Origin: Paralvinella palmiformis
Lineage: Eukaryota; Annelida; Polychaeta; Terebellida; Alvinellidae
Length of the DNA stretch: 64,000 nt
Reading direction: 5' to 3'
NCBI GenBank assembly: GCA_025642065.1
Contig: JAODUP010000187.1
Coordinates: 62,001-126,000 of the forward strand
Part shown: positions 62,165 through 64,000 of the stretch, in pieces
Layout of the letters: each line of letters begins with the position of its first letter
Position numbering within the stretch: the stretch's first letter is position 1
Made by a program: the position numbers and the translations under genes
Notes under the pieces: model-generated
Told to the model about the DNA's origin: nothing
Seen by the model: only the letters and a program-made list of their open reading frames with translations
The model's database searches: none

Positions 62165-63112
62165 GCACACTAGAATGTGTTGTCCCTTTAGGTTAGCAGA
62201 CGTCGTAATTAACAATTTCCAGTTAATTATCATCAACAACAATTCTAGCTAAACTTGGATTTAAAATAGATAATGAATTGTTAGATGACAAGAAAAGTGA
62301 GAAGTAATCGTCATTTAGGCATCCAACCCTCCCCCCTCCACATGCACGGGTCTACGTGCGTTCTTTCGTCCGTCTATCCGTCTGTTTCTGTGAACCCTGG
62401 AACTGAGGTCAAATGATTAAGTTATTACGACCAATGATAATTGAATATAATTAGCCAGTACGATAATAACATGGTGGTATCTAGTGAGCGGGCTAGTTAT
62501 ATTGTATCATATTACATAAAGATGCCATTAAGTGGCCTCTTATACACGGCATGTGACGTTGTTTCCTTCAACACATCAAGCTCAAAGTAAAATAGCAGAA
62601 GTCATTAATGGCCACGTGACAGGGGAGGTGGATGTAAACCACACACACACACACACAGAGAGAGGGAGATTTTCACCATACAATACACCCAAACCTCTGA
62701 TGACTAATCCCACTTTAATCAGTTCACTATGCCTGATGTAAAGTAGGCCAGGTCAAATGCCGGGTCAAGGTCACCTAAAAGTATTTCGCTGATTCATGCC
62801 ATTAGATTTCAGTGAGTAGCAGGATGGATGCGGTTTTATCCCGACGTGGCAGGAAATCTACAAATATGCAGCGATGGTTGCTGGCTCTAAATTATGGACA
62901 ACTCTCCTGTGAGATGTACACGATCAATGACAGTTTATCCAATGTATACATAATAAAGAAGGCATCACCAAGAGACTATTGTTATAATGACCAGGTAGTT
63001 GGTGTTGTTGTTGTTGTTGTTTTGTCCTCGCTCTCGTTCTCTCCCAGATGAAAAAGGTAATTTGTTGGTAATATTTCTGATATGGCCACTCAGTGGAAGG
63101 ATAATAGACTTA

Positions 63113-63318
63113 GATCATCTCTGGAGGATAGTGGACCCAGGAGATACATAGAGTACGCTGGTTACAAGCCACCCCTAGAGGACAATGGACCTGGGTGGAG
63201 TCTAGCAGATGGTGGACTTCGGCTGTGTCTAGAGGATAGTGGACCAAGAAGACCTAGACTAGATAGTAAAAGGCCCAGACGATACCTGGAAGATAGAGTA
63301 GACCTAGGCTACATCTAG
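63113..63318 (+). repeat. Degenerate tandem repeat around CTAGAGGATAGTGGACC
   Basis: Four to five diverged copies of a unit of roughly 42 bp containing GAGGATAGTGGACC or similar. Its plus-strand frame reads repeated LEDSGPRR-like peptides from 63082 to 63318. I see no splice sites or family match, so I treat it as a repeat rather than a gene. The flanks (62500-63080 and 63320-64000) hold nothing recognised. Confidence 0.5.
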
Positions 63319-64000
63319 TCAATGGACTTACATCACATGCCAATAAGAAAGTGAAGCTAGGCCGTTACATGAACGTGTACATTGTACATAGGATGTGTCG
63401 TACACAGTAATGGATAACAGTGTACACAGCGACAAGACCGTGACAACCTCTGTACAACGACTGTTACACCACACAGGTTCGTGTTACGTTGTACACGTTG
63501 GTCAGTACATCAAACGCATCAACACATTTACGGTAGAGTACATTCTTGTCCCTGTACGACTTCAACCACAGGCTGTGCCGAAAGCTGGCAATGTTTGTGG
63601 TCAGAGAATTAGAGCTGCCACACCCCCCCCCCCTCTCTATGGCAGCTGCACAGTATAGAATTGATGCCCGCAAGCGATTTCTGTTACCTTGGTAACCAAT
63701 TGGCGGCTATATCTACTTGTGCCAGTATATGGGCAGCAGAAGCATTAAAATCTCTGATATATAACGATTTTATTATTATTAATATTGTTATTATTGATCG
63801 CCGAAGGAGATGCTGCTTTTACTTTAACATACCGCTGTATCATTCAAACGTTTCCCTGATTCAAACCGTTGCTGCTTTACTGCCACTTTTGCGTACACAT
63901 TGGCCTAACTACTTCCAAGGGTAATCAATGATGAAACATCACTCAGACACAGCCAGTCCGATATTTGAACACAAGTTGAAGGCGTTTCTGTTCACCCCGC

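Larger units (their letters stand above)
57001..62500. other. GC- and CpG-richer region without a convincing gene
   Basis: By eye the base composition is clearly higher in G+C, with frequent CG dinucleotides, than in the flanks. Inverted repeats lie at 58781-58810 (GGGTCGGTA/TACCGACCC), 60604-60629 and 61268-61306. Several open frames of 60-110 codons exist on both strands, but none has a recognisable protein or a good splice context. It may be a CpG-rich promoter or first-intron region of the kinase gene; this is inference. Confidence 0.4.

Overview
The window looks like nuclear DNA of a metazoan, most likely a lophotrochozoan and probably a mollusc (inference). The genes are split by GT-AG introns, and the DNA is AT-rich and full of microsatellites and minisatellites. 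It also holds tRNA-headed SINEs, short TA-flanked inverted-repeat elements, a 5'-truncated LINE and a broken copy of a repetitive protein family that I recall from invertebrate genomes. There is nothing prokaryotic here: no operons, CRISPR arrays or ribosomal RNA.

Four protein-coding loci can be supported. (1) At 553-2099 (+) lie the last four exons of CDKAL1, the tRNA methylthiotransferase with a C-terminal membrane anchor. (2) At 3629-7730 (+) is a complete six-exon gene for a 471-residue multi-pass membrane protein that resembles TMEM26. (3) At 12742-27012 (+) is a complete twelve-exon SLC7 light-chain amino-acid transporter of 501 residues, closest to b(0,+)AT/SLC7A9. (4) At 39096-55360 (-) are eleven 3' exons of a CAMK-group protein kinase, most like HUNK, with a very long tail. 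That tail carries an RS-like basic segment, a 21-nt microexon and a C2HC zinc-finger-like motif. The exons for kinase subdomains I-VIII are not visible and are probably beyond 64000. In every locus the splice phases agree from exon to exon.

Between and inside the genes, in order: a SINE (237-425); a decayed minus-strand gene of the repetitive family (8330-9800); a 24-bp near-palindromic minisatellite with 120-bp higher-order periodicity (11115-11886); SLC7 introns full of simple repeats, two 33-bp minisatellites and several TIR elements; a roughly 0.9-kb TIR element (27206-28116); a 31-bp minisatellite (28885-29080); a LINE with candidate 7-bp target-site duplications (30192-32005); about 6 kb of AT-rich sequence downstream of the kinase gene; and a 16-bp minisatellite in a kinase intron. 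From about 57000 to 62500 the sequence is more GC- and CpG-rich but shows no convincing coding exon.

The genes do not form a functional pathway; their neighbourhood is ordinary eukaryotic synteny. I see no clear new multi-gene system. The items most worth a second look are the kinase tail, the repetitive-family pseudogene, the higher-order minisatellite, the cluster of TIR elements in the SLC7 introns, and simple repeats lying directly against splice sites. All homology calls are from memory of the families; no search was run.
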